Source of the DNA: Bacteroidota bacterium
GTDB taxonomy: Bacteria > Bacteroidota > Bacteroidia > Bacteroidales > VadinHA17
Assembly: GCA_016718875.1 (NCBI GenBank)
Contig: JADKBL010000004.1
Location: 124,001-188,000 of the forward strand
Direction: 5' to 3'
Length of the DNA: 64,000 nt
Made by a program: the position numbers and the translations under genes. Below, one piece after another: positions 1-9,245 of the stretch (the first letter of the stretch is position 1; every line of letters begins with the position of its first letter). The notes beneath the pieces were generated by a model. It was not told the origin of the DNA and did not search any database. It worked only from the letters and a program-made list of their open reading frames with translations.

Positions 1-1402
1 TTATTGCTGCAAGGGAATCAACTGCTGTTGAAATCCCTGTACCGTGAATACCATAATTATTGTACCTGTTGCCCTGCGAAATGTCCTGAGCATTATCAAT
101 GCAGTCATTCATTAGAAGGGACTGGAATGGAGCAGGTTCAAAATAAATATTATAAAGTAGTATGGTTAAATGCGTTAATTCCACAGATATTTCCTTCCTG
201 ACATTTTCCATGAAGGTATCAAAATCCTTACTTCGTATCAGATGATTATTAACCGCTCTATTGATAACTTTTACAAATGACAGAGCTGTAATATTAGGGA
301 TATCCATACCATAACCCGGTATTATAAATTCCCAGCATGCAGCTACCACATAATCCCTCGCATCTTCAATATTATATCCTTTTGATAACAGTCCTGGTAT
401 AACAATATCATCATTTGAATACTGCGGAAAACCCAGCCCTTCTTTTGTAAGTTCGGTCCCGAGGTCATATTGTTCAACCGGGGTATTTTTATTGACACGA
501 AGATTTATCTTAGGGTCAATAATCTTTAGTTCCAGGCTGGCTTTAAGGCACATTTCTGAAAGGATGTTGAAAGAGTCATCACCCTTCCTGTCAATTCCGC
601 CCAGGACCATACTTTGCCCATTATCACCCTGTTGCATACCAGGATAGAGGTCACTGTCCTTATTAAAGGAGATAAAGAACTCTTCAAGAAGTTCCAATGC
701 ATCTTCATAATCTAAAGTACCATTATCAAGGTCATTTTTAAGGTACTCATACATATACTGATCAAATCGGCCAACAGTATTATGATAGTTCCCTGATGCC
801 CATAAAGTAAAATGAAGAATTCTGAAGAACTGAAGAGCCTCATGGAATGTTTTTGCTCCTTTTTTTGGAATATTCTGAAGCAGCAGGTATAAATCCTCTC
901 TGCCATTATCCCTGGCTTTCAGGGCATACCTTTCCGAGAGTCGGAGAACATCTTCAATCGATTGAAGAACTGCCTCCAGAAATTCAATTCCTTTCCTGTT
1001 TCCCCTGGCAGTTTGAGTCTCAATTGCTTTAATAACCTCCAGTCTTCTTTTCTCAAGTCCGACTTCAATAGTGTAACTGAAATTTGAACTTATATTGCAA
1101 ACTCTTCCCATCTCATGGATATAGTGGTTGCTTTTTATCCGGTCCCATTCTTTGGAAGTGAAAATTTCAGGGATTTTAGTGACAGTTTTTGTAAATACAA
1201 TTCTTTCATCAGTCAGAATGACCGGGATCTCATGTGCCATAACCCATGATAATCTCAGCTTTGCTCTCTGTACATCCGGCAGATCCTGTTCTTTTAGACT
1301 ACGGGTGAAGTCTTCAAGTGCTTCTTTTTCAATATTCTGTCTGAACTGATGATGTTTTTTTTGAATGACATTATCCAATAAGATCCTGATTCTTTTCTTC
1401 AT
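1..1402 (-). CDS. Glycyl-radical enzyme (pyruvate formate-lyase-like superfamily), C-terminus off the left edge
   Basis: The frame is open from the ATG at 1402-1400 down to the window edge (467 codons) with no stop. The ATG overlaps the activase stop (ATGA), as expected for translational coupling. Visible family signatures are GRFDQYMYEY around residues 211-220, the active-site strand VVAACWEFIIPGYG with Cys356, and YGIHGTGIST near residue 455. The C-terminal glycyl-radical loop lies outside the window. The active site reads Cys-Trp-Glu. In known GREs the C-x-E arrangement (thiyl Cys plus general-base Glu) belongs to dehydratases and lyases such as glycerol dehydratase and CutC, whereas PFL has Cys-Cys. 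I therefore infer a C-O or C-N eliminating enzyme rather than pyruvate formate-lyase. The substrate is unknown. The neighbouring sugar porter and the rhamnosidase locus suggest a sugar-derived diol or acid. It is cytoplasmic and strictly anaerobic. Confidence 0.85.
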   Translation of the reverse strand, partial: MKKRIRILLDNVIQKKHHQFRQNIEKEALEDFTRSLKEQDLPDVQRAKLRLSWVMAHEIPVILTDERIVFTKTVTKIPEIFTSKEWDRIKSNHYIHEMGRVCNISSNFSYTIEVGLEKRRLEVIKAIETQTARGNRKGIEFLEAVLQSIEDVLRLSERYALKARDNGREDLYLLLQNIPKKGAKTFHEALQFFRILHFTLWASGNYHNTVGRFDQYMYEYLKNDLDNGTLDYEDALELLEEFFISFNKDSDLYPGMQQGDNGQSMVLGGIDRKGDDSFNILSEMCLKASLELKIIDPKINLRVNKNTPVEQYDLGTELTKEGLGFPQYSNDDIVIPGLLSKGYNIEDARDYVVAACWEFIIPGYGMDIPNITALSFVKVINRAVNNHLIRSKDFDTFMENVRKEISVELTHLTILLYNIYFEPAPFQSLLMNDCIDNAQDISQGNRYNNYGIHGTGISTAVDSLAAI

Positions 1403-2244
1403 AATAAGGAGACTTTAATATTATGTTTGTCAAAAACAGCGGACCAGATATTTACTTTTTTCTCAGTGTCAAAGCCAGGCTTAAATTCTTTACCAAGCAT
1501 CTGATATTTTGCAGGAGCTGTCTTGTGGTATGTCAGCAACTCAACTCCTTCAAGTTTTCCGGCATCTTTAATAAGAACTGCAGTTTGCTCAATATTTGTG
1601 ATTGTGTCATTCACCCCGGGGATGAGAGGTATCCGGATTATAAAAGGAGTATCAGATTGGCACAGAAATCCCAGGTTGGCCAGAATCAGCTCATTACTCA
1701 CACCGGTGAATTGTTTATGAATAAGGTTATCAGTATGTTTGATATCCATCATTACAAGATCAGTTACTGATACCATTTTTTGAAAAATCTCCGGTTCTGC
1801 ATATCCTGATGTTTCAATGGCAATATTTACAGGTTTTATGAAATCTATTAAGTTGAACAGGAATTCTGGTTGGGAGAGGGGTTCTCCTCCTGAAATTGTA
1901 ATTCCTCCACCGCTATCTGTCAATACCTCTTTACCCTTAAGAAGAATCTCCGCTAGTTCCTGAGCCTCATATTCCCTTCCGGCAATTTTCCGCAATCTCA
2001 GTGGACATACCTCAACACATTTACCACAGGCTATGCATACTTCGTTTGTGCAGATTTCTTTGCATCTGTTACATTTTATGCAAGCTGCATGGCTGATCAT
2101 CAATTCTTTACAAAATGATAATCCTTCCGGGTTATGACACCAACTGCACCTCAGAGGACATCCTTTGAAAAAAACCAGTTTTCTTATACCTGGTCCGTCA
2201 TGGACAGCAAATTCTTCAATATTAAAAACTGTTCCTTTTGACAT
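1399..2244 (-). CDS. Glycyl-radical enzyme activating protein (radical SAM)
   Basis: This 281-residue protein generates the glycyl radical on the adjacent enzyme using SAM and a [4Fe-4S] cluster. The radical-SAM motif is CPLRCSWC (Cys29, Cys33, Cys36; CX3CX2C). It is followed by a two-cluster ferredoxin insert, Cys55/58/61/65 and Cys70/73/76/80, both in perfect CX2CX2CX3C spacing. The SAM-binding GGE motif appears in TISGGEPLSQPEF. The double-ferredoxin insert is typical of activases for CxE-type GREs and is absent from PflA, which agrees with the partner's active site. The stop overlaps the GRE start by 4 nt and the porter gene lies 21 nt upstream, so the three genes probably form one transcript. 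Confidence 0.93.
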   Translation of the reverse strand: MSKGTVFNIEEFAVHDGPGIRKLVFFKGCPLRCSWCHNPEGLSFCKELMISHAACIKCNRCKEICTNEVCIACGKCVEVCPLRLRKIAGREYEAQELAEILLKGKEVLTDSGGGITISGGEPLSQPEFLFNLIDFIKPVNIAIETSGYAEPEIFQKMVSVTDLVMMDIKHTDNLIHKQFTGVSNELILANLGFLCQSDTPFIIRIPLIPGVNDTITNIEQTAVLIKDAGKLEGVELLTYHKTAPAKYQMLGKEFKPGFDTEKKVNIWSAVFDKHNIKVSLL

Positions 2245-2265
2245 TTAACAATTTCAGCCTGTATT

Positions 2266-3606
2266 TTATTTATTGCTTTTTAATACAAGTTTTTCTATTT
2301 CTTCCAGTGATTTTCCCTTTGTTTCAATCAGAGCGTATCGGTAGAAAACCAAACTAAACAGGGTTGCAATTGAGAAAAATAAAAAAGCATAGCCACCGCC
2401 TACGGTTGAAAGAGCTATGGGGAAAATAAAAGTGATAATTACATTGAAAAACCAGTGCGAGAAAGAGCCAATTGCAGAACCTCTTGCCCTGATATCAGTT
2501 GGGAACATCTCTGAAAGCAGAACCCAGATAACAGTTCCCTGCGACAGAGCAAAAAGTGAAATAAATCCGAGCATGGAAATCAGTATGATGGTAATACTTG
2601 CATTCCCTGATATGTCTGCCCAGGCAAAAAGTCCTAGAAATACAGGCATTCCGGCTCCTCCTGCATAGAGAAGAAATTTCCTTCCAAACTTATCAATCAG
2701 TGACATTCCTACAATTGTGAAAATAAGATTGGTAATTCCAACCAATACGGTAAGATAGAATGCTGTTTCACGGCTTAATCCGGCATCTTTGAAAATTTCG
2801 GTTGAGTAATAATTAACAATATTGATACCTGACAACTGGTTAAACATTCCCACTCCGATACCAATTAAAACAAGCCTCAGGTATGGCTTTTTAAAAAGGG
2901 CTGAATAGCTGCTTTTTAACTCATTATCCAATGAATCCCTGATTTCTTTTAATAATTCGTCAGGATCATCCATATTATTTACCCTAAGCAAAGCTTCTCT
3001 TGCTTCTTCAATCTTCCCTTTTTTAACAAGCCATCTTGGACTTCGCTGAATGAAAAAAAGTAAAACGAAAAATACAATAGAGGGAATCACTCCGAAAAGA
3101 AACATCCAGCGCCATTTCCATTCCCCTTCTCCACCCATGCTGTCAATCAGGTAGTTTGAAAAAAAAGATACCAGAATGCCAAGGACAATTGCAAACTGGG
3201 CTGTTGCAACCAGTCTGCCCCTAAGTTTTGGTGGAGCTACCTCTGATATATACATTGGTGTAACAACTGATGCTCCGCCAACAGCAAGACCTCCGATAAA
3301 CCGGCCAAGAATAAATACCCAGAAACTGGTTGCAAGTCCTGTAAACAGCATTGAGAGAAGAAAGAAGAGAGCCATAAACCTAAGGATATAACGGCGTCCC
3401 CATAAATCTGCCGGTTTCCCGACAAACAATGCCCCTATTACACATCCGATCAGTGCAACACTTACTGCAAAGCCTTCCCATGCAAGGATAAGATGAAAAT
3501 AATCAGAAACATCGGAGATCGCTCCGTTTATCACTCCTGTCTCAAAACCGAACAGCAAACTGCCAAGTGCAGCTACAAAGGTCACGAAATACAAATATCT
3601 TTTCAT
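2266..3606 (-). CDS. Sugar porter family MFS transporter (XylE/GLF-like)
   Basis: A 446-residue, 12-helix inner-membrane protein of the MFS sugar-porter family, probably a proton-coupled monosaccharide symporter. Family hallmarks are visible: DLWGRRY in loop 2-3, SPRWLVKKG after helix 6, QLSGIN in helix 7, DKFGRK in loop 8-9, the FPTDIRARG segment before helix 11 and a C-terminal ETKGKSLEEIE. The length is normal. It is the first gene of the minus-strand unit with the GRE activase and GRE, behind a ~220-nt leader and the conserved operator-like sequence at 3824-3898. The substrate cannot be read from the sequence. Context points to a pentose or deoxyhexose handled together with the SusCD/GH78 locus. 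Confidence 0.9.
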   Translation of the reverse strand: MKRYLYFVTFVAALGSLLFGFETGVINGAISDVSDYFHLILAWEGFAVSVALIGCVIGALFVGKPADLWGRRYILRFMALFFLLSMLFTGLATSFWVFILGRFIGGLAVGGASVVTPMYISEVAPPKLRGRLVATAQFAIVLGILVSFFSNYLIDSMGGEGEWKWRWMFLFGVIPSIVFFVLLFFIQRSPRWLVKKGKIEEAREALLRVNNMDDPDELLKEIRDSLDNELKSSYSALFKKPYLRLVLIGIGVGMFNQLSGINIVNYYSTEIFKDAGLSRETAFYLTVLVGITNLIFTIVGMSLIDKFGRKFLLYAGGAGMPVFLGLFAWADISGNASITIILISMLGFISLFALSQGTVIWVLLSEMFPTDIRARGSAIGSFSHWFFNVIITFIFPIALSTVGGGYAFLFFSIATLFSLVFYRYALIETKGKSLEEIEKLVLKSNK

Positions 3607-3823
3607 AAATAACTAATTGTTGGAGGTCATAAAGAATCAATAAGAAATTTCACCAAAACATTTAATTCTAATGTAAGCATTAAAATAATATTATAAGTTT
3701 TTATTTGTTTCATTGAAAATAATCATCACTAACAAATTGATATTTTGTATATTTCATTTCTGAAAATTACATTTTTAATTAACTAAGCTCATTTTTCATT
3801 CTATATTTTTGAAAATGAATAGC

Positions 3824-3898
3824 TATAATAAGTAAATTTATCTTTTATATGAATTGTATAAACATATGAAATGGTATAAATACTAGACAAAGTGACAC
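3824..3898. promoter_or_regulatory. Conserved operator/promoter with tandem 17-bp direct repeats, copy 1
   Basis: This ~74-bp block recurs at 14107-14180, in the same orientation, upstream of susC. It holds two head-to-tail repeats, ATATGAATTGTATAAAC (3847-3863) and ATATGAAATGGTATAAAT (3864-3881), with one-and-a-half-turn spacing as is usual for AraC-family sites. Read on the minus strand (towards the MFS gene) it contains a TTTG, 21 nt, then TATGTTTA, resembling the Bacteroidota -33/-7 promoter (TTTG and TAnnTTTG). The block reaches the GTG start of the araC-type gene, so it may also give autoregulation. The rest of 3607-3823 is AT-rich with no gene. Confidence 0.6.
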
Positions 3899-4782
3899 GT
3901 AGAAGAACGAGATTTTATAAATATATAACTGTTGAGGAAGAAGTAAAACGCTGGGGAATTTATCTGACAGGAGCAGGTCACATATCAGTGAGCAAAAATA
4001 CCATCTACCCGCTGACTGATGATCCGTCACACCACTATTTCCATTGGTCAACCGGAAGAAGGTTATCAGACTATCAGCTTTTGTATATTATCAGTGGAAA
4101 GGGAGTCTTTGAGACAGAAGTAACGGGAATCAGAAAGATAAATGCAGGGGACATATTTATTTTATTCCCTGGAATCTGGCACCGGTTTACACCTGATATT
4201 GATACAGGCTGGGAGGAATACTGGGTGGAGTTTAATGGTGATATTATAAAGCATTACAGATCAATGGATTTTCTGAATCCTGAGAATCCGGTACTGGAAG
4301 TTGGAATAGACGCAGAAATAGCACAAAATTTCCTGAAAATATTAACATTGATCAGCGAAGAGAAACCTGGTTTTCAATATGAGGCATCCGGAAATCTGAT
4401 TCAGATTCTGGGTAAGGCAATAACATCTATCAGATACCAGCAATTTGAAGGCAGAAAAATAGAAAACCAGATTAAACAGGCAAAATTAATGTTATTGGAT
4501 TATTTGAATAATACTGTTTCACAGGAGGAAGTTGCATTGGCTGTTGGCCTGGGTTACTCTGTATTTCGAAAGAAATTCAAGGAATATACAGGAATCTCTC
4601 CTTTACAGTATCAGATAAATTTAAAAATTAACAGGGCAAAAGATCTGCTCATAACCTCAGGTAAGTCAACAAAGGAAATTGCAAGTAACCTTGGATTTGA
4701 CTCACAGGATTATTTTTGCCGTTTATTTAAAAATAAAACAGGATATACTCCATCAGAATACAGGGAAAAAAATAACAGGTAA
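3892..4782 (+). CDS. AraC-family transcriptional regulator
   Basis: This 296-residue regulator has an N-terminal cupin-type AraC ligand-binding domain (about residues 30-170, including YQLLYIISGKGVFE and a FPGIWHRF turn). Its C-terminal double helix-turn-helix (about 195-292) carries the typical GFDSQDYFCRLFKNKTGYTPSEYR segment. The start is GTG at 3892, because an in-frame stop at 3877 excludes anything upstream and no in-frame ATG occurs near the N-terminus. It is transcribed divergently from the MFS/GRE unit, with the direct-repeat site lying between them and at its own start. The same site upstream of susC suggests that this protein controls both units in response to a sugar. The ligand is unknown. 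Confidence 0.9.
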   Translation: MTRRRTRFYKYITVEEEVKRWGIYLTGAGHISVSKNTIYPLTDDPSHHYFHWSTGRRLSDYQLLYIISGKGVFETEVTGIRKINAGDIFILFPGIWHRFTPDIDTGWEEYWVEFNGDIIKHYRSMDFLNPENPVLEVGIDAEIAQNFLKILTLISEEKPGFQYEASGNLIQILGKAITSIRYQQFEGRKIENQIKQAKLMLLDYLNNTVSQEEVALAVGLGYSVFRKKFKEYTGISPLQYQINLKINRAKDLLITSGKSTKEIASNLGFDSQDYFCRLFKNKTGYTPSEYREKNNR

Positions 4783-4824
4783 AATTAAAGAATGCCGGGT
4801 CAGTTTAACCCCACCATGAATTAT

Positions 4825-4875
4825 CCTGCCGGAGGCTGAAAAGTCGGGATGATTTTTCAACGACACTCCGGCAGG
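4825..4875. repeat. Inverted repeat between convergent genes
   Basis: CCTGCCGGAG (4825-4834) pairs perfectly with CTCCGGCAGG (4866-4875), and inside it TGAAAA (4837-4842) pairs with TTTTCA (4854-4859). It lies between the convergent araC-type gene and the enolase-family gene, where a bidirectional transcription end is expected. There is no clear T-run, so terminator function is only likely. Confidence 0.5.
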
Positions 4876-4972
4876 AATGCTGGTCAGAATTCCTGGAAAA
4901 CTGCGTCCCGGGTAATTCTACATATTTTAATGAACAAAAAATCAGTGTTAAATAAATAACACTGGAGGCAGG

Positions 4973-6337
4973 CTATGGTCTGATTATTGTTCCGTCATAT
5001 TTTCTTACAGTCCAGCCTGGTGCCTGATTGTTAATAGGATACTTGGCAGCCTCTTTTTCATTAATATCAACACCAAGACCCGGTGCTTCATTAACATAGG
5101 CATATCCGTCCTTGTAAGTCGGGCATCCTGGGAAAACTTCCTGTTCCTTCTCGCCGAAACTATAAGCGCCTTCCTGAATACCAAAGTTCCAGACTGCAAG
5201 GTCGATATGGAGGTTTGCTGCATGACCAACGGGAGCTACGTCGCCAGGGCCGTGCCATGCTGTTTTAACATTGAACCATTCTCCCAGCCTGGCAACTTTC
5301 ATTGCAGGAGTTATGCCACCGATTTGTGAAATGTGTATGCGGATATAATCAAAATAGTGATTAACCATAGGATCCACAAACTCATTTATGTTATTAAAAA
5401 GCTCTCCCATGGCAAAAGGTACTGAAGTACTTTCCCTAAGTTGTTTCCACCAGTGTGTATTCTCGGGTGACAATGGATCTTCAATGAAGAAAGGCCTGTA
5501 TTGTTCAAGTTTTCTACACATGTTAATAACATCCATCGGTTGGTTTCTTTCATGTATATCATGAAGGAGTTCTATTTCCTCCCCGCATGCTTTCCGGACA
5601 GCCTCGAACATTTTCGGCACATTGGAAAGGTATTCATACTCATCCATGAAATTATCTTTTTCACCTCCAAAGCCGGCAGCTTTAAAATCAGGTACTTTTG
5701 CATCCCTGCCAACACCCCCATAACCTCCAAGCTGGATCCTGACATATTTGAAACCTCTCTCCTGGAATTTCTTAACACTATCCACGACTTCCTCTATAGA
5801 TCTGCCTCCGGCATGACCGTAAAGCGGAACAGCAAAACGACATTTCCCTCCAAGCAGCTGATATACAGGCATTCCTGCCCGCTTACCCTTAATGTCCCAC
5901 AGAGCCTCGTCGAGTCCGCTGAGGGCATTATTCAGAACCGGACCGTTACGCCAGTATGAGCTTACATAAAATGCCTGCCACATATCCTCGATATTATCCA
6001 CATCCCTTCCAACTGCAAACTCGTTCATGTATTTTTCAATGGCTGTAACTACAGCAAATGCCCGCTGTGTAAAAGTTGCACATCCTAATCCGTAGAGTCC
6101 GGGTTCGGTTGTTTCGACCTTAACCACTATAAGGTTTGATCCCCCTGGACGGGTTGCAATTGCTTTTACACTTTTAATTTTTACAGGGGCCATTCCTTTT
6201 GCATAGGAAGCTGGTTCGTACGGTGCTGCATTAAGCTTATTTGCTGAGAGCCCGAAAAGACCGGCAGCTGACCCCATGGCAAGAGTTTTCATGAAGTCCC
6301 TTCTGCCGTTAGCTATTTGTTTTTCTTCTTTGTTCAT
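4973..6337 (-). CDS. Tat-exported enolase-superfamily enzyme, ManD/RspA-like (acid-sugar dehydratase)
   Basis: 454 residues. The N-terminus has a twin-arginine signal (GRRDFMK, then a hydrophobic stretch ending near NAAP), so it is predicted to be exported folded. The body is a mandelate racemase/muconate lactonizing-type (beta/alpha)7-beta barrel. Metal ligands are Asp260, Glu286 and Glu312 with His262 two residues after the first ligand. This 26/26 spacing and D-x-H arrangement is what I recall for D-mannonate dehydratase (ManD). A further catalytic-region His occurs in TAWHGPGD (His362). Likely reaction: syn-dehydration of an aldonate or uronate-derived acid to a 2-keto-3-deoxy acid. It is the last gene of the minus-strand susC unit and a close paralog of 7776-9161. 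Exact substrate and activity are unproven. Confidence 0.85.
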   Translation of the reverse strand: MNKEEKQIANGRRDFMKTLAMGSAAGLFGLSANKLNAAPYEPASYAKGMAPVKIKSVKAIATRPGGSNLIVVKVETTEPGLYGLGCATFTQRAFAVVTAIEKYMNEFAVGRDVDNIEDMWQAFYVSSYWRNGPVLNNALSGLDEALWDIKGKRAGMPVYQLLGGKCRFAVPLYGHAGGRSIEEVVDSVKKFQERGFKYVRIQLGGYGGVGRDAKVPDFKAAGFGGEKDNFMDEYEYLSNVPKMFEAVRKACGEEIELLHDIHERNQPMDVINMCRKLEQYRPFFIEDPLSPENTHWWKQLRESTSVPFAMGELFNNINEFVDPMVNHYFDYIRIHISQIGGITPAMKVARLGEWFNVKTAWHGPGDVAPVGHAANLHIDLAVWNFGIQEGAYSFGEKEQEVFPGCPTYKDGYAYVNEAPGLGVDINEKEAAKYPINNQAPGWTVRKYDGTIIRP

Positions 6338-6365
6338 TATTAGATTTATTTAAGGTTTCTGATAA

Positions 6366-7742
6366 TTAGTCAAAAAAATTCTTGTCCTCTTCAGCAAGAT
6401 ATTGTTTTGCTGCTTTTACGTTAAACTCAACTCCGAGCCCGGGACGGTCCCATACTTCAATCAGCCCATTCTTGACAATCGGATTTGGTAGGCCTTCAAT
6501 GATATCATACCACCATTTCTCTCTTGGTGAAGGATATTCAAAAGCAATGTAGTTTTCAGGCATTGCTGCACCAACCTGTACATGTGCGGCCAATCCTATA
6601 AGTCCATCAAACACACCATGAGGAGCCATCTGAATACCATGAAGATCAGCGTATTCCGCTATCCATTTTAATTCTCCTATACCACCTACATCTTCAGGAT
6701 CGGGCCCAACTATGCGTACTGCATTTTTTTCAATAAGTTCGCGAAAATTCTGACGAAGATATATCTGTTCACCTGTATGGATCGGAACAGTTGTGCTTCT
6801 TGTAAGTTCCAGATAATCGTCAGCCATTACATAAGGTGTGTAATCTCCGGTGAGCAGATCCTCCATCCACATCAGGTTAAAAGGTTCCAAAGCATTGGCC
6901 AGACGGATTGCATCTGCAAGCATGTTACCAGGTCCGCAATCAAGTGCCAGCCCGACTGAGTCGCCAAGTCCCTCCTTAATCGCAGCAACACGTTCTACTA
7001 TAGTTTTTAATCCGTATTCGGTCATTGGGCCACGGCGTCCTACATCTTTCTTACTGGCTGACGGAGTAACATTGCCATAATAAAATCCGGGTGTATTCGC
7101 CATTCCGCCATGAAAGCCAACTGCAGTCTTAATAATTGTGAAACCTTGTTCCAGCGCTTTAATCTTTACAGCCCAGTCATGAAAATCTTTAGGTTCAGTA
7201 CCCGTTCTTTCAACAAATACTGCTCCGTTGTAACAGCGAACATGATCTCTTACTTTTCCGCCCATAAGTTTGTACACTGGTAAATTTGCGGCCTTTCCTG
7301 CTATATCCCAAAGTGCAAATTCAATAGCGCTTACAGCTGATCCCCATGGTTTGAAACTTCCCATCCGGCGTATTTTCATCATGCACCGCTCAACATTTGT
7401 GGGATCTTCACCAATAAGGTAATCTTTATAAACAAGGATATGAGGTTTCCGATAAGGCTTTGTAGACTCTACCTGGCCATATCCACTTATGCCAGCGTCA
7501 GTTACTATACGCACTACAGGACTATTGGCTATAACAGCAACCTTGATATCTGTTATCTTAATCTTTGGCTTAGGTGTTGATTTAGATTGAACTTCGGCCG
7601 CAGAAGTCACATCTCCTGCATATGCATGAGTGCCCAAAAGGCCAACTCCCATACCGCCAATGGATGCTTTCTTTATGAATTCCCGTCGGTTGGATGAACT
7701 TTTGTTATCATCCCTGTTAACAGAATCAATTGATTTTTTCAT
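6366..7742 (-). CDS. Tat-exported enolase-superfamily enzyme, mandelate-racemase-like
   Basis: 458 residues, with a twin-arginine signal NRREFIKK and a cleavage-like AYA-GDV at about residues 40-44. The enolase-superfamily capping and barrel domains are intact. Proposed metal ligands are Asp268 (LALDCG), Glu294 (WMEDLL) and Glu325 (HTGEQI). An Asp348/His375 pair (VGPDPED and MAPHGV) corresponds to the MR-type His-Asp dyad. The second-strand KxK is replaced by KTA at 205. It is clearly a different subfamily from the two flanking ManD-like proteins. It sits between them with gaps of 28 and 33 nt, so the three are co-transcribed. Probably a dehydratase or epimerase on an acid sugar in the periplasm; the substrate is not identifiable. 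Confidence 0.83.
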   Translation of the reverse strand: MKKSIDSVNRDDNKSSSNRREFIKKASIGGMGVGLLGTHAYAGDVTSAAEVQSKSTPKPKIKITDIKVAVIANSPVVRIVTDAGISGYGQVESTKPYRKPHILVYKDYLIGEDPTNVERCMMKIRRMGSFKPWGSAVSAIEFALWDIAGKAANLPVYKLMGGKVRDHVRCYNGAVFVERTGTEPKDFHDWAVKIKALEQGFTIIKTAVGFHGGMANTPGFYYGNVTPSASKKDVGRRGPMTEYGLKTIVERVAAIKEGLGDSVGLALDCGPGNMLADAIRLANALEPFNLMWMEDLLTGDYTPYVMADDYLELTRSTTVPIHTGEQIYLRQNFRELIEKNAVRIVGPDPEDVGGIGELKWIAEYADLHGIQMAPHGVFDGLIGLAAHVQVGAAMPENYIAFEYPSPREKWWYDIIEGLPNPIVKNGLIEVWDRPGLGVEFNVKAAKQYLAEEDKNFFD

Positions 7743-7775
7743 ATTCAGTTTATTTAACTAATACATATATACTTC

Positions 7776-9161
7776 TTATGGCCTGATAATCGTTCCGTCC
7801 TTTTTACGTACGGTCCAGTTTCCTGCATTGTTGTTAATAGGATATTTCGCAGCCAGTTTCTCATTTATATCAATACCAAGTCCTGGATTTTCATTTACAA
7901 TAACATATCCGTTCTCTTTTGTGCAGCATCCTGGAAACAGTTCCCTCAGATAATCTGAAAATACACCTCCTGCTTCCTGGAGACCGAAGTTCCATGTGGC
8001 CAGGTCAATATGAGCCTGGGCTGAATGACCAACAGGAGAAACATCACCAGGTCCGTGCCAAATAGTCCGTACATTGAACCATTCGCCTAATCTTGCAATT
8101 TTCATTGCCGGAGTTATGCCCCCTATCTGTGATACATGTATGCGGATATAGTCAAAATAATGATTTGACATCGGACCAACAAATTCATTTATATTGTTGA
8201 AGAGTTCACCCTGGGCAAAAGGTACAATTGTGCTTTCCCTCATCTGTTTCCACCAATGTGTGTTCTCAGGTGATAATGGATCTTCGATGAAGAATGGCCG
8301 GTATTCTTCGAGATTTCTGCACATATTGATTACATCCATTGGCTGGCATCTTTCATGAATGTCGTGGCATAATTCAATCTGTTCGCCGCATATTTTTCTT
8401 ACCCCTTCAAACATCTTAGGCACAGCCCTGATATATGCCTGGTCATCCATATACTGATCCTTTTCCAAACCAAATCCGGCTTTTTTAAAATCCGGATCAG
8501 CGCCGATCGTCCCGACTCCTCCATATCCGCCGATCTGAATTCTTACATGTCTCTGTCCGGCTTCCATTTGTTTCAGAACTTTATCGGCTATATCTTCAGG
8601 CGTACTTCCGCTTACAGAAGTATAAGTATCAACTGCAAAGCGGCATTTTCCTCCAAGAAGCTGGTAAACAGGCATATTTGCTCTTTTTCCTTTGATATCC
8701 CACAAAGCCTGGTCAAGTCCGCTTATGGCATTATTCAGTACCGGACCATTTCTCCAGTAGGAACTTACATAGAAAGACTGCCACATATCTTCGATATTAT
8801 CAGCATCTCTGCCGACACAAAATTCTGACATATAGTTATTAATAGCAGAAACTACAACCTCAGCTCTCTGAGTGAAGGTAGCACAACCCAATCCGTATAG
8901 TCCGGGTTCCGTTGTTTCAACTTTAACAACAATCAGGTTTGACCCTCTGCCTTCAGGGTTTGATTTTACCCCTATTGCTTTAACACTTTTGATCTTTATT
9001 GGTGGAAGTCCTGCGGGTGCCTTCTGCATTGCAGCCTGTGCAGGGTTATTTGGAGCAGAAGCATTCAATAATCCTCCTGTGACCAATGCTGCTGAGCCAA
9101 TTCCGAGGATCTTAAGTGCTTCCCGTCTTCCTGTAACTCCTTTATTATCTGTTTTTTTCAT
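7776..9161 (-). CDS. Tat-exported enolase-superfamily enzyme, ManD/RspA-like (paralog)
   Basis: I start this at the ATG at 9161 (MKKTDNKG), which places the twin-arginine motif GRREALK at residues 11-17. An in-frame ATG at 9185 would only add eight residues. The mature part is very similar to 4973-6337 along its whole length, including identical blocks such as VSSYWRNGPVLNN. Metal ligands Asp267, Glu293 and Glu319 with His269 keep the ManD-like 26/26 spacing. It is probably an exported acid-sugar dehydratase produced by tandem duplication. The loop after the first barrel strands differs most from the paralog (DTYTSVSG versus PLYGHAGG), so the two may act on different sugar acids. It follows susD behind a hairpin at 9246-9287. 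Confidence 0.84.
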   Translation of the reverse strand: MKKTDNKGVTGRREALKILGIGSAALVTGGLLNASAPNNPAQAAMQKAPAGLPPIKIKSVKAIGVKSNPEGRGSNLIVVKVETTEPGLYGLGCATFTQRAEVVVSAINNYMSEFCVGRDADNIEDMWQSFYVSSYWRNGPVLNNAISGLDQALWDIKGKRANMPVYQLLGGKCRFAVDTYTSVSGSTPEDIADKVLKQMEAGQRHVRIQIGGYGGVGTIGADPDFKKAGFGLEKDQYMDDQAYIRAVPKMFEGVRKICGEQIELCHDIHERCQPMDVINMCRNLEEYRPFFIEDPLSPENTHWWKQMRESTIVPFAQGELFNNINEFVGPMSNHYFDYIRIHVSQIGGITPAMKIARLGEWFNVRTIWHGPGDVSPVGHSAQAHIDLATWNFGLQEAGGVFSDYLRELFPGCCTKENGYVIVNENPGLGIDINEKLAAKYPINNNAGNWTVRKKDGTIIRP

Positions 9162-9245
9162 GGTTATTTTATTAACAGGATACAAAGGTTACTATATTGC
9201 TGTAGCCTCTGAAGCCTGTACTGGTAGTAGAATTGTAATATTTAT

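Noticed and set aside
526..906. Two short minus-strand open frames inside 1-1402
   Set aside because: They lie in a different frame from the long open frame (codon low position 2 mod 3) that carries all glycyl-radical-enzyme motifs, so they are shadows.
1..1402. Annotation as pyruvate formate-lyase (pflB)
   Set aside because: The active site has a single Cys followed by Trp-Glu rather than the Cys-Cys pair of PFL, and the activase has ferredoxin inserts absent from PflA.
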